A stretch of DNA of 64,000 nucleotides from Mycolicibacterium baixiangningiae (GTDB taxonomy: Bacteria; Actinomycetota; Actinomycetes; Mycobacteriales; Mycobacteriaceae). The notes beneath the pieces were generated by a model that did no database searches, was not told the DNA's origin, and saw only the letters and a program-made list of their open reading frames with translations. Shown here piece by piece: positions 8,102-16,743 of this stretch (position 1 is the stretch's first letter; each line of letters begins with the position of its first letter). The stretch covers positions 3,844,001-3,908,000 of the forward strand of contig NZ_CP066218.1 of NCBI RefSeq assembly GCF_016313185.1, given 5' to 3'. The position numbers were made by a program, and so were the translations under genes.

Positions 8102-8829
8102 AACTGCCGGTCGGCTTCCTCCCGGGCGAACACCTGGTGCAGGTGGTCGACCGCGTGCGAGCGGTGCAGGTGGTTGATCGCCACGGCCTGCTCGACGTCG
8201 CGGGCGACCATAGCCTCGACGAAGAGCACGTGCTCGCTGTTGACCTTCTCCAGATCCATCAGGTGCGCGTAGAGCGGACGGTATGCGTCGGCGGTGTTCC
8301 ACAGCTGGGTCACCAGCCGTCTGGTGCGGGCCATCCGACTCGCCTCGAACGGCAGGAAGTGGAAGCGGCGGTTGGCCACCCCGACCGCGATGAGGTCACC
8401 CGCAGTGGCGGCCCGGTCCATCTCGGCCATCTCGGCGCGCATCGCGTCGACCACGTCGTCGGTCAGCTGTGGCATCGCGTCGCGGATGAGCTCCTCTTCG
8501 AGGATGTCGCGCAGCCGGAAGACCTCGAGTAAGTCCTCCAAACCGAGCTTGGCCACCCGGTACCCGCTGTGCGGGACGTAGGTGATGTACTCCTCGGCCT
8601 CCAGCGTCTTGAGCGCCTCACGGACCGGGATGCGGGACATGCCGAACTGTTCGGCCAGGGTCTCCTGCACGATCCAGCTGCCGGGCGCGAGCTTGCCGGT
8701 GGTGATGTCGCGGCGCAGCGCCTCGGCCACCGCCTGCTGCGCGGTCTTCGGCCGCACGAAGTCCGCGCGCGGTGCCGCACCCGCGTCGGGGCCGACGGGC
8801 GTGCGCTTGGTCGCGGTGCGCGGAGGCAT
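8098..8829 (-). CDS. GntR family transcriptional regulator, FCD (FadR/VanR) subfamily
   Basis: This 243-residue regulator has a winged helix-turn-helix at residues 28-93 (LAEQFGMSRIPVREALKTLE is the recognition region) and an all-helical FCD ligand domain from about 98 to 225 with several His residues that could bind metal. It is the only regulator gene in the cluster. A copy of the operator-like 17-mer lies 21 bp upstream of its start, suggesting autoregulation. FCD regulators usually bind a pathway substrate or intermediate and release DNA. Confidence 0.9.
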   Translation of the reverse strand: MPPRTATKRTPVGPDAGAAPRADFVRPKTAQQAVAEALRRDITTGKLAPGSWIVQETLAEQFGMSRIPVREALKTLEAEEYITYVPHSGYRVAKLGLEDLLEVFRLRDILEEELIRDAMPQLTDDVVDAMRAEMAEMDRAATAGDLIAVGVANRRFHFLPFEASRMARTRRLVTQLWNTADAYRPLYAHLMDLEKVNSEHVLFVEAMVARDVEQAVAINHLHRSHAVDHLHQVFAREEADRQL

Positions 8830-8850
8830 GAGGGCTCCCTTTCGCCGATA

Positions 8851-8867
8851 TTGGATACTCTATGCGA
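8851..8867. promoter_or_regulatory. Operator-like 17-mer, copy 3 (regulator promoter)
   Basis: TTGGATACTCTATGCGA lies 21 bp upstream of the GntR gene. It shares ATATTGGATAC with the importer copy and the TTGGATAY half-site with the central palindrome. Position is consistent with autoregulation of the GntR-ridA unit. Confidence 0.6.
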
Positions 8868-8899
8868 CCGTTCCACGACGTGGCCAGTTTCGGCGCGCC

Positions 8900-9673
8900 T
8901 CACACCAGGTCGATGGCTTCGGCGATGGACGGCAGCACGCGGCTGGGCCGGAACGGGTACCTCTCGACGTCCTCGATGGACGTCGACCCGGTCAGCACGA
9001 GGATCGTCTCCAGCCCGGCCTCGATACCTGCGACGACGTCGGTGTCCATCCGGTCACCCACCATCACGGTGCTCTCGGAGTGCGCCTCGATGCGGTTGAG
9101 CGCGCTGCGGAACATCATCGGATTCGGTTTTCCCACGAAGTACGGCTCCCGCCCGGTGGCCTTGGTGATCATGGCGGCCACCGATCCGGTCGCCGGCAGC
9201 GGTCCCTCCGCGGAGGGACCGGTCACGTCCGGGTTGGTGGCGATGAACCGGGCACCCCTGAGAATGAGCCGGACCGCCTTGGTGATGGCCTCGAAGGAGT
9301 AGGTGCGCGTCTCGCCCAGCACCACGAAGTCCGGTCCGACGTCGGTCAGCGTGTACCCGGCCTCGTGCAGTGCGGTGGTCAGCCCGGCCTCCCCGATGAC
9401 GTAGGCCGACCCGCCCGGCAGCTGATCGGCGAGGAAGGTCGCGGTCGCCAACGCCGAGGTCCAGATCGCCTCCTCCGGCACGATCAGCCCGGAGCGCGCC
9501 AGGCGGGCGGCCAGATCGCGAGGGGTGAAGATCGAATTGTTGGTCAGGACCAGGAACGGCCGCTCCCGTTCGACGAGTCGGGCGAGGAACTCCGCTGCCC
9601 CGGGCAGCGCATGCTCTTCGCGGACGAGGACACCGTCCATGTCGGTGAGCCAGCATTCGGCATTCGCGCGCAC
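8900..9673 (-). CDS. HAD-IIA family sugar-phosphatase-like hydrolase (NagD type)
   Basis: This 257-residue HAD phosphatase has motif I DMDGVL at residues 11-16, motif II LTNNS near 44-48, and the C-terminal VGKPNPMMF and VGDRMDTDV motifs with the metal-binding Asp residues. It resembles NagD/AraL phosphatases acting on sugar phosphates or nucleoside monophosphates. The start is a GTG at 9673. It lies 70 bp beyond the GntR gene, on the same strand and upstream of it; no operator copy precedes it, so it need not belong to the catabolic cluster. Confidence 0.86.
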   Translation of the reverse strand: MRANAECWLTDMDGVLVREEHALPGAAEFLARLVERERPFLVLTNNSIFTPRDLAARLARSGLIVPEEAIWTSALATATFLADQLPGGSAYVIGEAGLTTALHEAGYTLTDVGPDFVVLGETRTYSFEAITKAVRLILRGARFIATNPDVTGPSAEGPLPATGSVAAMITKATGREPYFVGKPNPMMFRSALNRIEAHSESTVMVGDRMDTDVVAGIEAGLETILVLTGSTSIEDVERYPFRPSRVLPSIAEAIDLV

Positions 9674-9806
9674 CGGTTCAGTCTGTCACTGTGCCGCAGG
9701 TGTACCGGTTGAATCATGACCACGAGCCGGCCGCGGATAAGGTCGGCGGGGTGAATGTCCCGCCCGATCTGGATCGCCGACACCCTGGCCGAACTGCGGT
9801 GAGGGC

Positions 9807-10112
9807 CTACTCGGGCAGCCGCAGCTCCGGCTTCTCGACCTCTTCGATGTTGACGTCTTTGAAGGTGATCACCCGAACCTGTTTGACGAACCGGGCGGGC
9901 CGGTACATGTCCCACACCCACGCGTCGGCCAGCCGCAACTCGAAGTACACCTCGCCGTTGGCGTTGCGTGGCACCATCTCGACACTGTTGGCCAGGTAGA
10001 AGCGGCGCTCGGTCTCCACCACGTAGCTGAACTGCCCGACGATGTCCTTGTACTCCCGGTACAGCGACAGCTCCATCTCGGTTTCGTACTTCTCGAGATC
10101 CTCGGCGCTCAT
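9807..10112 (-). CDS. DUF2469 family protein (Rv2901c-like)
   Basis: This conserved 101-residue actinobacterial protein of unknown function opens MSAEDLEKYETEMELSLYRE and is strongly acidic at both ends. It is the leftmost gene of the segment syntenic with M. tuberculosis, downstream of rnhB as expected for Rv2901c. No catalytic motif or membrane segment is visible. Confidence 0.9.
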   Translation of the reverse strand: MSAEDLEKYETEMELSLYREYKDIVGQFSYVVETERRFYLANSVEMVPRNANGEVYFELRLADAWVWDMYRPARFVKQVRVITFKDVNIEEVEKPELRLPE

Positions 10113-10156
10113 CAGTGCTGCTGTCCTTCACGTCGGTATGGCACGGCCGGCGGTCC

Positions 10157-10177
10157 CTCGCGCAACCGGCTCATCGC
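10157..10177. repeat. Dispersed repeat, copy A (rnhB-DUF2469 gap)
   Basis: CTCGCGCAACCGGCTCATCG plus one base resembles the copies at 10925-10944 and 36613-36633 (core TCGCGCAAGCGGCTCATSGC; one internal change here). It fills much of the short gap between rnhB and the DUF2469 gene. Confidence 0.6.
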
Positions 10178-10186
10178 AATCCTCCC

Positions 10187-10912
10187 CTACCCGAGTTCAT
10201 AGCACTGCCCGGGTTCATCGTCGGTCAGCACACCGGCAACCTGAGGTGTACCCGCAGGAACCAGCCGGCGCACGTTGATGAACGAATAGCGGTGCTGGCT
10301 GGACGGCCCGAGCGCGGCGAGCGCGGCGGTGTGCGCCGGGGTGCTGTAGCCCTTGTGCTCGGCGAAACCGTACCCGGGATGCTCGCGTTCCATCGCCACC
10401 ATCAACCGGTCGCGGCTCACCTTGGCCAGCACGCTGGCCGCCGCGATGCAGGCTGCGGCCGCGTCGCCGCCGACCACCGGGAGTGACGGCGTCGGCAGCC
10501 CAGGCACCCGGAATCCGTCGGACAGCACGTAACCCGGCCGCAGCGGAAGACCCGCCACCGCCCGCCGCATTCCCTCGATGTTGGCGATGTGCACACCGCG
10601 CCTGTCGACTTCCTCCGAGGGGATGAACACCACGTGGTAGGCCAGCGCGTAGCGGCGGATCAGCGGGAACAGCCGTTCGCGCTCCTTCTCGCCCAGCTTC
10701 TTCGAATCGTCGAGCGCGGCGAGGCTTTCCAACCGGTTCGGACCCAGAACGCACGCCGCGACCACGAGCGGGCCGGCGCACGCGCCGCGGCCCACCTCGT
10801 CGACGCCGGCCACCGGGCCGAGCCCGTTGCGGTACAGCGCGGACTCCAGGGTGCGTAGACCGGATGCCTTGCGGATCACCGTGCGGGGCGGCCATGACGC
10901 CGGCAAGCTCAA
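10187..10912 (-). CDS. rnhB: Ribonuclease HII
   Basis: This 241-residue RNase HII cleaves the RNA strand of RNA-DNA hybrids and single misincorporated ribonucleotides. The acidic catalytic residues appear in [12 protein letters not shown] (near residues 37-48), LSDGF and SRDRLM. The N-terminus [20 protein letters not shown] matches mycobacterial orthologues. The start is TTG 10912, or TTG 10906 two codons later. It sits between lepB and DUF2469 as in M. tuberculosis. Short gaps on both sides carry a copy of the same dispersed repeat. Confidence 0.93.
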   Translation of the reverse strand: MSLPASWPPRTVIRKASGLRTLESALYRNGLGPVAGVDEVGRGACAGPLVVAACVLGPNRLESLAALDDSKKLGEKERERLFPLIRRYALAYHVVFIPSEEVDRRGVHIANIEGMRRAVAGLPLRPGYVLSDGFRVPGLPTPSLPVVGGDAAAACIAAASVLAKVSRDRLMVAMEREHPGYGFAEHKGYSTPAHTAALAALGPSSQHRYSFINVRRLVPAGTPQVAGVLTDDEPGQCYELG

Positions 10913-10924
10913 GCTCCCGGCTCG

Positions 10925-10944
10925 TCGCGCAAGCGGCTCATGGC
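10925..10944. repeat. Dispersed repeat, copy B (lepB-rnhB gap)
   Basis: TCGCGCAAGCGGCTCATGGC lies in the 55-bp gap between the lepB stop and the rnhB start. It matches the mutM-internal copy at 36613-36633 except near the right end. Confidence 0.62.
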
Positions 10945-10967
10945 GGATCTCCCACTGCGGGTTCGTC

Positions 10968-11807
10968 CTACTGGTTCGCGTCAGCGGTCTGCGGGTTCAC
11001 CGAGCCCACCCCGCCCCATCGGGACGGCGGCCAGGCGATGAACCGCGCCTTACCGATCACATTGTCCACCGGAATGGTGCCCGCTTCAGGGTCACCCGTG
11101 CACAGCAGACCGCGCTGCGCGTCGCCGGGCAGGTTGGTGCAGTGTGCGCGCGAATCGGCCGAATGGGTGCGATTGTCCCCCATCACCCACAGCTTGTCCT
11201 CGGGGACGGTGACCGGCCCGAACTCGTTGCCCAGACAGGGGTAGACGGCGGGGTCGGCCATCATCGTCTCGGGGTCCAGGTACGGCTCTTCGAGCCGTTT
11301 ACCGTCGACTGTCAGCCCGGTGGCCGCGCGGCATTCGACGGTCTGGCCGCCCACGGCGATCACCCGTTTGACCAGGTCGTTCTCATCCGGCGGGACGAAG
11401 CCGACCACCGACAGCGCGTTCTGCACGACGCGCAGCGCGGGGTTGTCCGACCGGATCGACTTGTAGCCGATGTTCCAGTTGGGCGGTCCCTTGAACACGA
11501 TCACGTCGCCGGGCTCCGGTTCGGTGAACCGGTAGGTCACCTTGTCAACCATGATGCGGTCGCCGACACAGCCCGGGCACCCGTGCAACGTGGGTTCCAT
11601 CGACTCCGAGGGAATCAGGTACGGCCGTGCGACGAACGTCAGCATCACGTAGTACAGGACGATCGCGATGGTGACCAGGATCGCCAGCTCCCGCAACGCG
11701 GAATGTTTGCGTTCGGGGGTGTCGTCCCGATCGTCGGCGTCCGGGTCGGCACCCGATTCGACCCTGCCGACGGTGTCCTCGGGCGACGACTCGGCGCTAT
11801 CGGTCAC
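10968..11807 (-). CDS. lepB: Signal peptidase I
   Basis: This 279-residue type I signal peptidase has an acidic cytoplasmic N-terminus (residues 1-38), one membrane helix at about 39-60, and an extracytoplasmic catalytic domain. The nucleophile Ser69 lies in [10 protein letters not shown], the general-base Lys147 in [11 protein letters not shown], and [12 protein letters not shown] is the conserved box near the C-terminus. It removes signal peptides from exported proteins at the outer face of the membrane. The GTG start at 11807 gives the family length. It lies between rnhB and rplS. Confidence 0.95.
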   Translation of the reverse strand: MTDSAESSPEDTVGRVESGADPDADDRDDTPERKHSALRELAILVTIAIVLYYVMLTFVARPYLIPSESMEPTLHGCPGCVGDRIMVDKVTYRFTEPEPGDVIVFKGPPNWNIGYKSIRSDNPALRVVQNALSVVGFVPPDENDLVKRVIAVGGQTVECRAATGLTVDGKRLEEPYLDPETMMADPAVYPCLGNEFGPVTVPEDKLWVMGDNRTHSADSRAHCTNLPGDAQRGLLCTGDPEAGTIPVDNVIGKARFIAWPPSRWGGVGSVNPQTADANQ

Positions 11808-11859
11808 GGCTTCAGACTAGCCAGCGAACCGACCGACGCCTCGTCAGCGCCGACGCGGG

Positions 11860-12201
11860 TCAGCGCTTCTCCTTGATCTTCGCCTTCTTGCCGCGAAGCT
11901 CACGCAGGTAGTACAGCTTCGCGCGGCGGACGTCACCGCGGGTGACGACATCGATGTGGTCGATGTTGGGCGAATGCACGGGGAACGTGCGCTCCACACC
12001 GACGCCGTAGCTCTCCTTGCGAACCGTGAAGGTCTCGCGGATGCCCCCACCCTGCCGGCGCAGGATGACACCCTTGAAGACCTGGATGCGCTCTTTGGAG
12101 CCCTCGATGACCTTCACGTGCACATTGACGGTGTCTCCGGGGCCGAAAGCCGGGATGTCGTCGCGCAGCGACGCCTGATCGACGAAGTCCAGCGTGTTCA
12201 T
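11860..12201 (-). CDS. rplS: 50S ribosomal protein L19
   Basis: This is a complete 113-residue L19 starting [17 protein letters not shown] and containing the family signature [20 protein letters not shown] and the basic C-terminus [14 protein letters not shown]19 lies at the 30S-50S interface. ATG 12201 is the start, although the frame stays open upstream. Transcription probably starts near 12337 from the promoter-like element at 12344-12378, leaving a leader of about 136 nt. Confidence 0.97.
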   Translation of the reverse strand: MNTLDFVDQASLRDDIPAFGPGDTVNVHVKVIEGSKERIQVFKGVILRRQGGGIRETFTVRKESYGVGVERTFPVHSPNIDHIDVVTRGDVRRAKLYYLRELRGKKAKIKEKR

Positions 12202-12522
12202 CGGTGACACTTCCTTGTTGCTTGCGGCGTGGGCACGCTGTCCAGAACAGCACGTGCCGAGCCGGTGGGTACGGACGCTATCGGGGCGTATGTCGCAGCG
12301 GACCGCAGGGAGGTACCCCACGTCCAGCGCGGACAACTGCTCAATTGTGCCAGACGGGCACCGGTCCAGTGAAATCGCCGCTTCGGCGCACTCATTTCGT
12401 GACCCGTGCTGATCAGCGGCCGCACGGGGTACACGTTAGGCTGAAAACACCGATTCGCCCCGCACAGGTGCGCCGGATCGGTTCCCGCCATAGGCGCCCA
12501 CCAGCATCCGAGAAGGAGATCT
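12202..12522. other. 321-bp divergent intergenic region, rplS/lppW
   Basis: The longest gap in the window. I see no credible gene in it. It holds the rplS promoter-like element (12344-12378) and a small hairpin CGCCG-CTT-CGGCG at 12376-12388 that overlaps the upstream part of this element. The plus-strand promoter of lppW must also lie here; I could not assign it confidently. Confidence 0.7.
12344..12378 (-). promoter_or_regulatory. Putative rplS promoter (GCGATTTC-N15-GTCTGGCACAAT)
   Basis: Read on the minus strand, GCGATTTC is followed after 15 bases by GTCTGGCACAAT. The same two blocks at the same spacing lie upstream of rpsP. CACAAT is a plausible -10 hexamer, and TTCACT ends 18 bases before it. 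The element lies about 140 bp before the rplS ATG. Confidence 0.6.
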
Positions 12523-13449
12523 ATGCCACGGCCGTCGGTGCTGTGGACGGCCACCGCAGCGACGGTGGTCGCCGCAGTTGTCGTCTCGGGATGCGAGGCG
12601 CGTGTGCACGGCACGCCGCCGCCTCCCGACGGCCCGCATCTGACTGTCGTCGCACCTCAGGGCTCGATGGCCCCGCTCCCCGAAGCTCCGCCCGACCAGC
12701 CCGCCGCGGCGTTCGCCGGGCTCGACGACCGGGCCCGTCTGGCAAGCGACCAGGCAGCCGAAGCGGGTGCCGACATCACCGTGCTGGTCAAGGATCGCAA
12801 CACCGGCCAACTGGTCTCCAACGGCAACGGCCGCGGCATCGCCATCGCATCGGTGGTCAAGCTGTTCATCGCCGACGACCTGCTGTTCAGCGGCAAACCG
12901 CTGTCCCCGGAGGACCGTAAGTCGTTCGAGTCGATGCTGCGGTCCTCTGACGACAGCGCGGCCGAGGTCTTCTGGAACCGGGGCGGCGGCAGCGCCATCG
13001 TCACGCGCGTCGCGAAACGCTACGGCCTGGGCGACACCCGTCCTCCCGGCAACGGCCGGTGGTGGAACACCATCAGCACGGCCGACGACCTGGTGCGGTA
13101 CTACGACATGCTGCTGTCGGGTACCGGGGGCCTGCCGCAGGACAAGGCCGAGATGATCGTCAGCAATCTCGCCGCATCGACGCCCAACGGGATCGACGGC
13201 ACCCAGCCCGGTGGGGTGTACCCGCAACGCTTCGGCATCCCCGAGGGGTTGTACGCGATGCCGGTGGCGGTCAAACAGGGCTGGATGTGTTGCGTCAGCT
13301 CCGACTGGATGCACCTGTCGACGGGCATCATCGGCGCCGACCGCCGCTACATCATGGTGATCGGATCCGATCAACCGGCCGGCGCCGCCGAAGCCCGCGC
13401 CACCATCACCCAGGCGGTCAAGACGATGTTCCCGGACGGCCGGATCTAG
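12523..13449 (+). CDS. lppW: Lipoprotein LppW, beta-lactamase-like fold
   Basis: This 308-residue lipoprotein has a short signal ending in the lipobox VVSGC, with lipidated Cys near residue 24, then a Pro-rich linker and a domain like class A beta-lactamases/serine hydrolases. An SxxK-like IASVVKLFI near residue 110, a [11 protein letters not shown] block in the usual SDN position, and VKQGW where KTG would be suggest a degenerate penicillin-recognising fold. Enzymatic activity is uncertain. It lies between rplS and trmD as Rv2905 does. Its TAG stop shares the palindrome CTAG with the convergent trmD stop. Confidence 0.88.
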   Translation: MPRPSVLWTATAATVVAAVVVSGCEARVHGTPPPPDGPHLTVVAPQGSMAPLPEAPPDQPAAAFAGLDDRARLASDQAAEAGADITVLVKDRNTGQLVSNGNGRGIAIASVVKLFIADDLLFSGKPLSPEDRKSFESMLRSSDDSAAEVFWNRGGGSAIVTRVAKRYGLGDTRPPGNGRWWNTISTADDLVRYYDMLLSGTGGLPQDKAEMIVSNLAASTPNGIDGTQPGGVYPQRFGIPEGLYAMPVAVKQGWMCCVSSDWMHLSTGIIGADRRYIMVIGSDQPAGAAEARATITQAVKTMFPDGRI

Positions 13450-14129
13450 CTGTCGGTCAACAGGTCCGGGCGCCGCTCCCGGGTTCGCGTGAGCGCCTGT
13501 TCGTGCCGCCACGCCGCGACCTTGGCGTGGTCGCCGGACAACAGCACCCCGGGCACGTCCAGTCCGCGCCACGTCGGCGGTCGCGTGTAACTCGGTCCCT
13601 CGAGCAGACCGGCGGAGTGTGAGTCATCGGCGTGGGATTCGGGGTTGCCCAGCACGTCGGGCAGCAACCGCACGACCGCCTCGACCATCACCAGCGTCGC
13701 CGACTCCCCTCCGGTGAGCACATAATCGCCGATCGAGACTTCCGCCACCCGCATCCGCCGCGCGGCATCGTCGACGACGCGCTGATCGATGCCCTCATAG
13801 CGGCCGCAGGCGAACACGAGGTGCCGTTCGGCACTCCACTGGCGGGCGGTCGCCTGGTCGAACAGCCGCCCCGCGGGGGTCGGTACCACCAGCAGCGTGT
13901 CCTCGGTGCAGAGGTCGTCGAGCGCCGCGCCCCACACGGGCGCCTTCATCACCATGCCGGGCCCGCCGCCGTAGGGCGCATCGTCGACCGAACGGTGCAC
14001 ATCGTGGGTCCACCCGCGCAGGTCGTGTACCCCCAGCTCGACGCGCCCGGACTCGATTGCCTTGCCCGGCAACGACTCTCGTAATGGATCGAGGTAGCGC
14101 GGGAAGATGGTGACGACATCAATTCGCAC
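13446..14129 (-). CDS. trmD: tRNA (guanine-N1)-methyltransferase
   Basis: This 227-residue TrmD makes m1G37 in tRNAs to prevent +1 frameshifting. The trefoil-knot SAM-binding motifs are clear: [11 protein letters not shown] near residues 53-63, [11 protein letters not shown] near 109-119 and [11 protein letters not shown] near 132-142. It is the last gene of the rpsP-khpA-rimM-trmD operon, 14 bp after rimM. GTG 14129 is the start. Confidence 0.96.
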   Translation of the reverse strand: MRIDVVTIFPRYLDPLRESLPGKAIESGRVELGVHDLRGWTHDVHRSVDDAPYGGGPGMVMKAPVWGAALDDLCTEDTLLVVPTPAGRLFDQATARQWSAERHLVFACGRYEGIDQRVVDDAARRMRVAEVSIGDYVLTGGESATLVMVEAVVRLLPDVLGNPESHADDSHSAGLLEGPSYTRPPTWRGLDVPGVLLSGDHAKVAAWRHEQALTRTRERRPDLLTDS

Positions 14130-14143
14130 AGCTGCCCACCCTG

Positions 14144-14665
14144 CTACTCCAGATCCAGCAGACCCTCGGGCGGATCGATCTCCACCAGCCCCTCGGTGAG
14201 CGACACCCGCGGGACCATCGCCGTGACGAACGGCACAAGCACCTCGGCTCCTTCGGGCGTCTTCACCGACAGCAGTTCACCGGCCGCTGTGTGCAGAACC
14301 TCGGCCACCGTGCCGATGTCCGCACCGGCGACGGTGCGCACGCGCAGCCCTTCGAGCTGATGGTCGTAGAACTCGTCGGGATCGTCGATGGGCGGAAGCT
14401 CTCCGGTGTCGACGAGGAACAGGATTCCGCGCAGCGCATCGGCGGAGGCACGATCGGCCACCCCGTCGAGTCGCACCAGCAGCCGGCCGCCGTGCGGGCG
14501 CGCGGCGTCGATCACGAAGTGCCGCTCCGCACCGCCCTTCGACGGCCTCCCGCGCAGCTGCGCACCCGGGGTGAACCGGCTGTCAGGATCGTCGGTGCGG
14601 ACATCGACCACCAGTTCACCGGTGACGCCGTGCGCCTTGACGACCCGCCCGACTACGAGGTCCAT
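14144..14665 (-). CDS. rimM: 16S rRNA processing protein RimM
   Basis: This 173-residue protein has the RimM N-terminal beta-barrel ([20 protein letters not shown]) and a C-terminal PRC-barrel domain ([12 protein letters not shown] onward). It assists 30S head assembly through S19. It sits third in the S16 operon, between khpA and trmD, with 14-16 bp gaps. Confidence 0.95.
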   Translation of the reverse strand: MDLVVGRVVKAHGVTGELVVDVRTDDPDSRFTPGAQLRGRPSKGGAERHFVIDAARPHGGRLLVRLDGVADRASADALRGILFLVDTGELPPIDDPDEFYDHQLEGLRVRTVAGADIGTVAEVLHTAAGELLSVKTPEGAEVLVPFVTAMVPRVSLTEGLVEIDPPEGLLDLE

Positions 14666-14681
14666 GAACGCCGTTCGTTCG

Positions 14682-14924
14682 CTATTGGTCGGTGTCCACC
14701 ACGTCGACGCGGATACCCCGTCCGCCGATCCCGGCGACCAGGGTGCGCAGCGCGGTCGCGGTGCGACCGCCCCGGCCGATGACCTTGCCCAGGTCCTCGG
14801 GGTTCACGTGCACCTCGACCGTGCGGCCGCGGCGGTTGGTCACCAGATCCACGCGCACGTCATCGGGGTTGTCGACGATCCCGCGGACGAGGTGCTCGAC
14901 GGCGTCGACGACGACTGAGCTCAC
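14682..14924 (-). CDS. khpA: KH-domain RNA-binding protein KhpA
   Basis: This 80-residue single KH-domain protein contains the GxxG loop ([13 protein letters not shown]) near residues 48-60. KhpA-type proteins bind RNA, and in other Gram-positives act with KhpB. The GTG start at 14924 lies eight bases after the rpsP stop. It is the Rv2908c position within the rpsP-trmD operon. Confidence 0.94.
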   Translation of the reverse strand: MSSVVVDAVEHLVRGIVDNPDDVRVDLVTNRRGRTVEVHVNPEDLGKVIGRGGRTATALRTLVAGIGGRGIRVDVVDTDQ

Positions 14925-14932
14925 GTCCGGGC

Positions 14933-15469
14933 TCAGCTCTCGGCCGGCGCGGGCTCGTCCGAGGAGCCTGCGGTGGCGCCGGCGATGGTGGCATCCTCGC
15001 CCTCAGCGGCGGGCTCGGACTTGTCGGCCTGCGGGGCGGGGTCGGCGGTCGCCTCGATGTCGGAAGCCGCCTTCTTCGCGGGCGCCTTCTTCTTCTTCGG
15101 CTGAGTGGCCTCGGCGCCGGGGCCGCCCTCGGCCTCTGCCAGCGCGGCATTGAACAGATCGAGCTTGCTGGGCTTGGGCTCCTTGACCTTCAGCGTGCCC
15201 TCCGCGCCCGGCAGACCCTTGAACTTCTGCCAGTCGCCGGTGATCTTCAGCAGCTGAAGGACGGGTTCGGTGGGCTGGGCGCCGACGCCGAGCCAGTACT
15301 GGGCCCGCTCCGAGTCGATCTCGATGAGGCTGGGCTCTTCTTTGGGGTGGTAACGGCCGATGACCTCGATGGAGCGGCCGTCGCGGCGGGTGCGCGCGTC
15401 GGCGACCGCGATGCGGTACTGGGGGTTGCGGATCTTGCCCAGACGGGTCAGTTTGATCTTGACAGCCAT
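14933..15469 (-). CDS. rpsP: 30S ribosomal protein S16 with long C-terminal extension
   Basis: Residues 1-~80 are canonical S16 ([20 protein letters not shown]). After residue ~110 comes a low-complexity extension, a [11 protein letters not shown] patch followed by Ala/Glu/Asp-rich sequence, giving 178 residues instead of the ~80-90 seen in many bacteria. Mycobacterial S16 proteins are known to be long. The tail is probably disordered. It heads the operon and is preceded by the same bipartite promoter-like element as rplS. Confidence 0.96.
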   Translation of the reverse strand: MAVKIKLTRLGKIRNPQYRIAVADARTRRDGRSIEVIGRYHPKEEPSLIEIDSERAQYWLGVGAQPTEPVLQLLKITGDWQKFKGLPGAEGTLKVKEPKPSKLDLFNAALAEAEGGPGAEATQPKKKKAPAKKAASDIEATADPAPQADKSEPAAEGEDATIAGATAGSSDEPAPAES

Positions 15470-15592
15470 GGTGAAGCGTTCTCCTATGAGTTGCCACGCC
15501 GCAATTCAGCGATGCGGGCGGAATTGCCCGATCCGGTTTTGCCTCGCGTGTGTGACCACCCCACGGCCGGAGTCGCGGGCGGACAGCCGACC

Positions 15593-15627
15593 ATTGTGCC
15601 AGACCAGCGCCTCCGGCCGGAAATCGC
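15593..15627 (-). promoter_or_regulatory. Putative rpsP promoter (GCGATTTC-N15-GTCTGGCACAAT)
   Basis: On the minus strand GCGATTTC and GTCTGGCACAAT recur with exactly 15 bases between them, as before rplS, while the spacer sequences differ. It lies about 125 bp upstream of the rpsP ATG, implying a leader of roughly 117 nt. Confidence 0.6.
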
Positions 15628-15648
15628 TCGACGCGGCACACTCGAGAC

Positions 15649-16290
15649 ATGGCCTCACTTCGTCAGCGACTGCTCACCAACCTTGCCGGACAGCTGGGCC
15701 GTCCGCACGGCGCGCTCGGCGGAGTGGTCGCCGGCGCGCTCAACCGCGGGAACGGGCAGGCGATCGCGACGGCCGTCGCGGCGGCGCAGGTGCCGGCCGG
15801 CGGGGTCGCCGCCGACATCGGCTTCGGCGGGGGTGCCGGGTTGCGACTGCTCGTCGACGCCGTCGGCACCGGCGGCACGGTCCACGGTGTCGAGATCTCC
15901 GACGACATGCTCGACAGGGCGCGGCGGGCCTTCCGCCACGACCTCGACAGTGACCGGTTGCGGCTGACCCGGGGCTCGCTCACCGCGCTGCCCTTCGACG
16001 ACGCCAGCCTCGACGCCGCCATCACCGTCAACACCGTGTACTTCATCGACGACCTGGACGCCGTGGGGACCGAGCTCGCGCGGACACTGCGGCCCGGGCG
16101 CCGGGCCGCCATCGGGGTGGGCGATCCGGACGCCATGCGAGCGCTACCGATGACGCCCTACGGATTCCGGTTGCGTCCGGTGGCCGACATCGTCGCGGTG
16201 CTGGAGGCCGCCGGCCTGGCGGTGACGGTCGAGAGCAGGACCGACGGCCGGATGCCACGGCACACGATCACCGCGCAACGGGCGGGCTGA
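15649..16290 (+). CDS. Class I SAM-dependent methyltransferase
   Basis: This 213-residue methyltransferase has a Rossmann motif I (VAADIGFGGGAGL near residues 52-64), motif II (VHGVEIS) and the LPFDDASLDAAITVNTVYFIDD region typical of UbiE/COQ5-like small-molecule methyltransferases. The substrate is not identifiable. It is divergent from rpsP and convergent with the SnoaL-like gene, with three bases between their ends. Confidence 0.85.
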   Translation: MASLRQRLLTNLAGQLGRPHGALGGVVAGALNRGNGQAIATAVAAAQVPAGGVAADIGFGGGAGLRLLVDAVGTGGTVHGVEISDDMLDRARRAFRHDLDSDRLRLTRGSLTALPFDDASLDAAITVNTVYFIDDLDAVGTELARTLRPGRRAAIGVGDPDAMRALPMTPYGFRLRPVADIVAVLEAAGLAVTVESRTDGRMPRHTITAQRAG

Positions 16291-16293
16291 CGA

Positions 16294-16713
16294 TCACACC
16301 AGCTTGTCGAAGCACTTCTCCTCGACGCGCCGCGTCATCCGCCAACCGTCCGCGGTGCGGGCGAACTCGTCGACGTACCAAATGCCGACGAAGTACACCT
16401 GGCCGGCGTCCCCGCCCATCACCATCGGGTTGAAACAGATGGTCCGCGACGTCGCGGTGTCACCGGAGACCGTGACGTCGAAGTTGCCCACCAGGTGTGA
16501 ATACGCCGGGAAGTTGGGCAGCACGTCGGCCAACCACTTCTTCACGTCGGGGTAGGGGCCGTCGATGCCGCCGGTGGCGCGGTAGTCGATGTAGGCGTCC
16601 GGCGTGAACACCCCGTCGAGGTCGTCGAACCGGCGCTGGTCGATCGCCGAGGAGTAGTCGACCATCAGCTGCTGGATCTCCAGCCGGTCCGAGATTTCCG
16701 CCAGGCTCAACAT
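16294..16713 (-). CDS. SnoaL/NTF2-like protein (Rv2910c position)
   Basis: This 139-residue single-domain NTF2-like protein opens MLSLAEISDRLEIQQLMVDYSSAID and has the aromatic cone-fold pattern of SnoaL_4 members (RRFDDLDGVFTPDAYIDYRATGG). Such proteins may be small enzymes or ligand binders; no defining catalytic pair can be assigned. ATG 16713 is chosen because it gives the standard N-terminus. The gene corresponds by position to Rv2910c. Confidence 0.84.
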   Translation of the reverse strand: MLSLAEISDRLEIQQLMVDYSSAIDQRRFDDLDGVFTPDAYIDYRATGGIDGPYPDVKKWLADVLPNFPAYSHLVGNFDVTVSGDTATSRTICFNPMVMGGDAGQVYFVGIWYVDEFARTADGWRMTRRVEEKCFDKLV

Positions 16714-16743
16714 TGCTCGATTGAACACGATTAGGCTCCGCCC

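Noticed and set aside
9674..9806. Possible small gene between the HAD phosphatase and DUF2469
   Set aside because: 133 bp with no credible start, ribosome site or conserved peptide on either strand.
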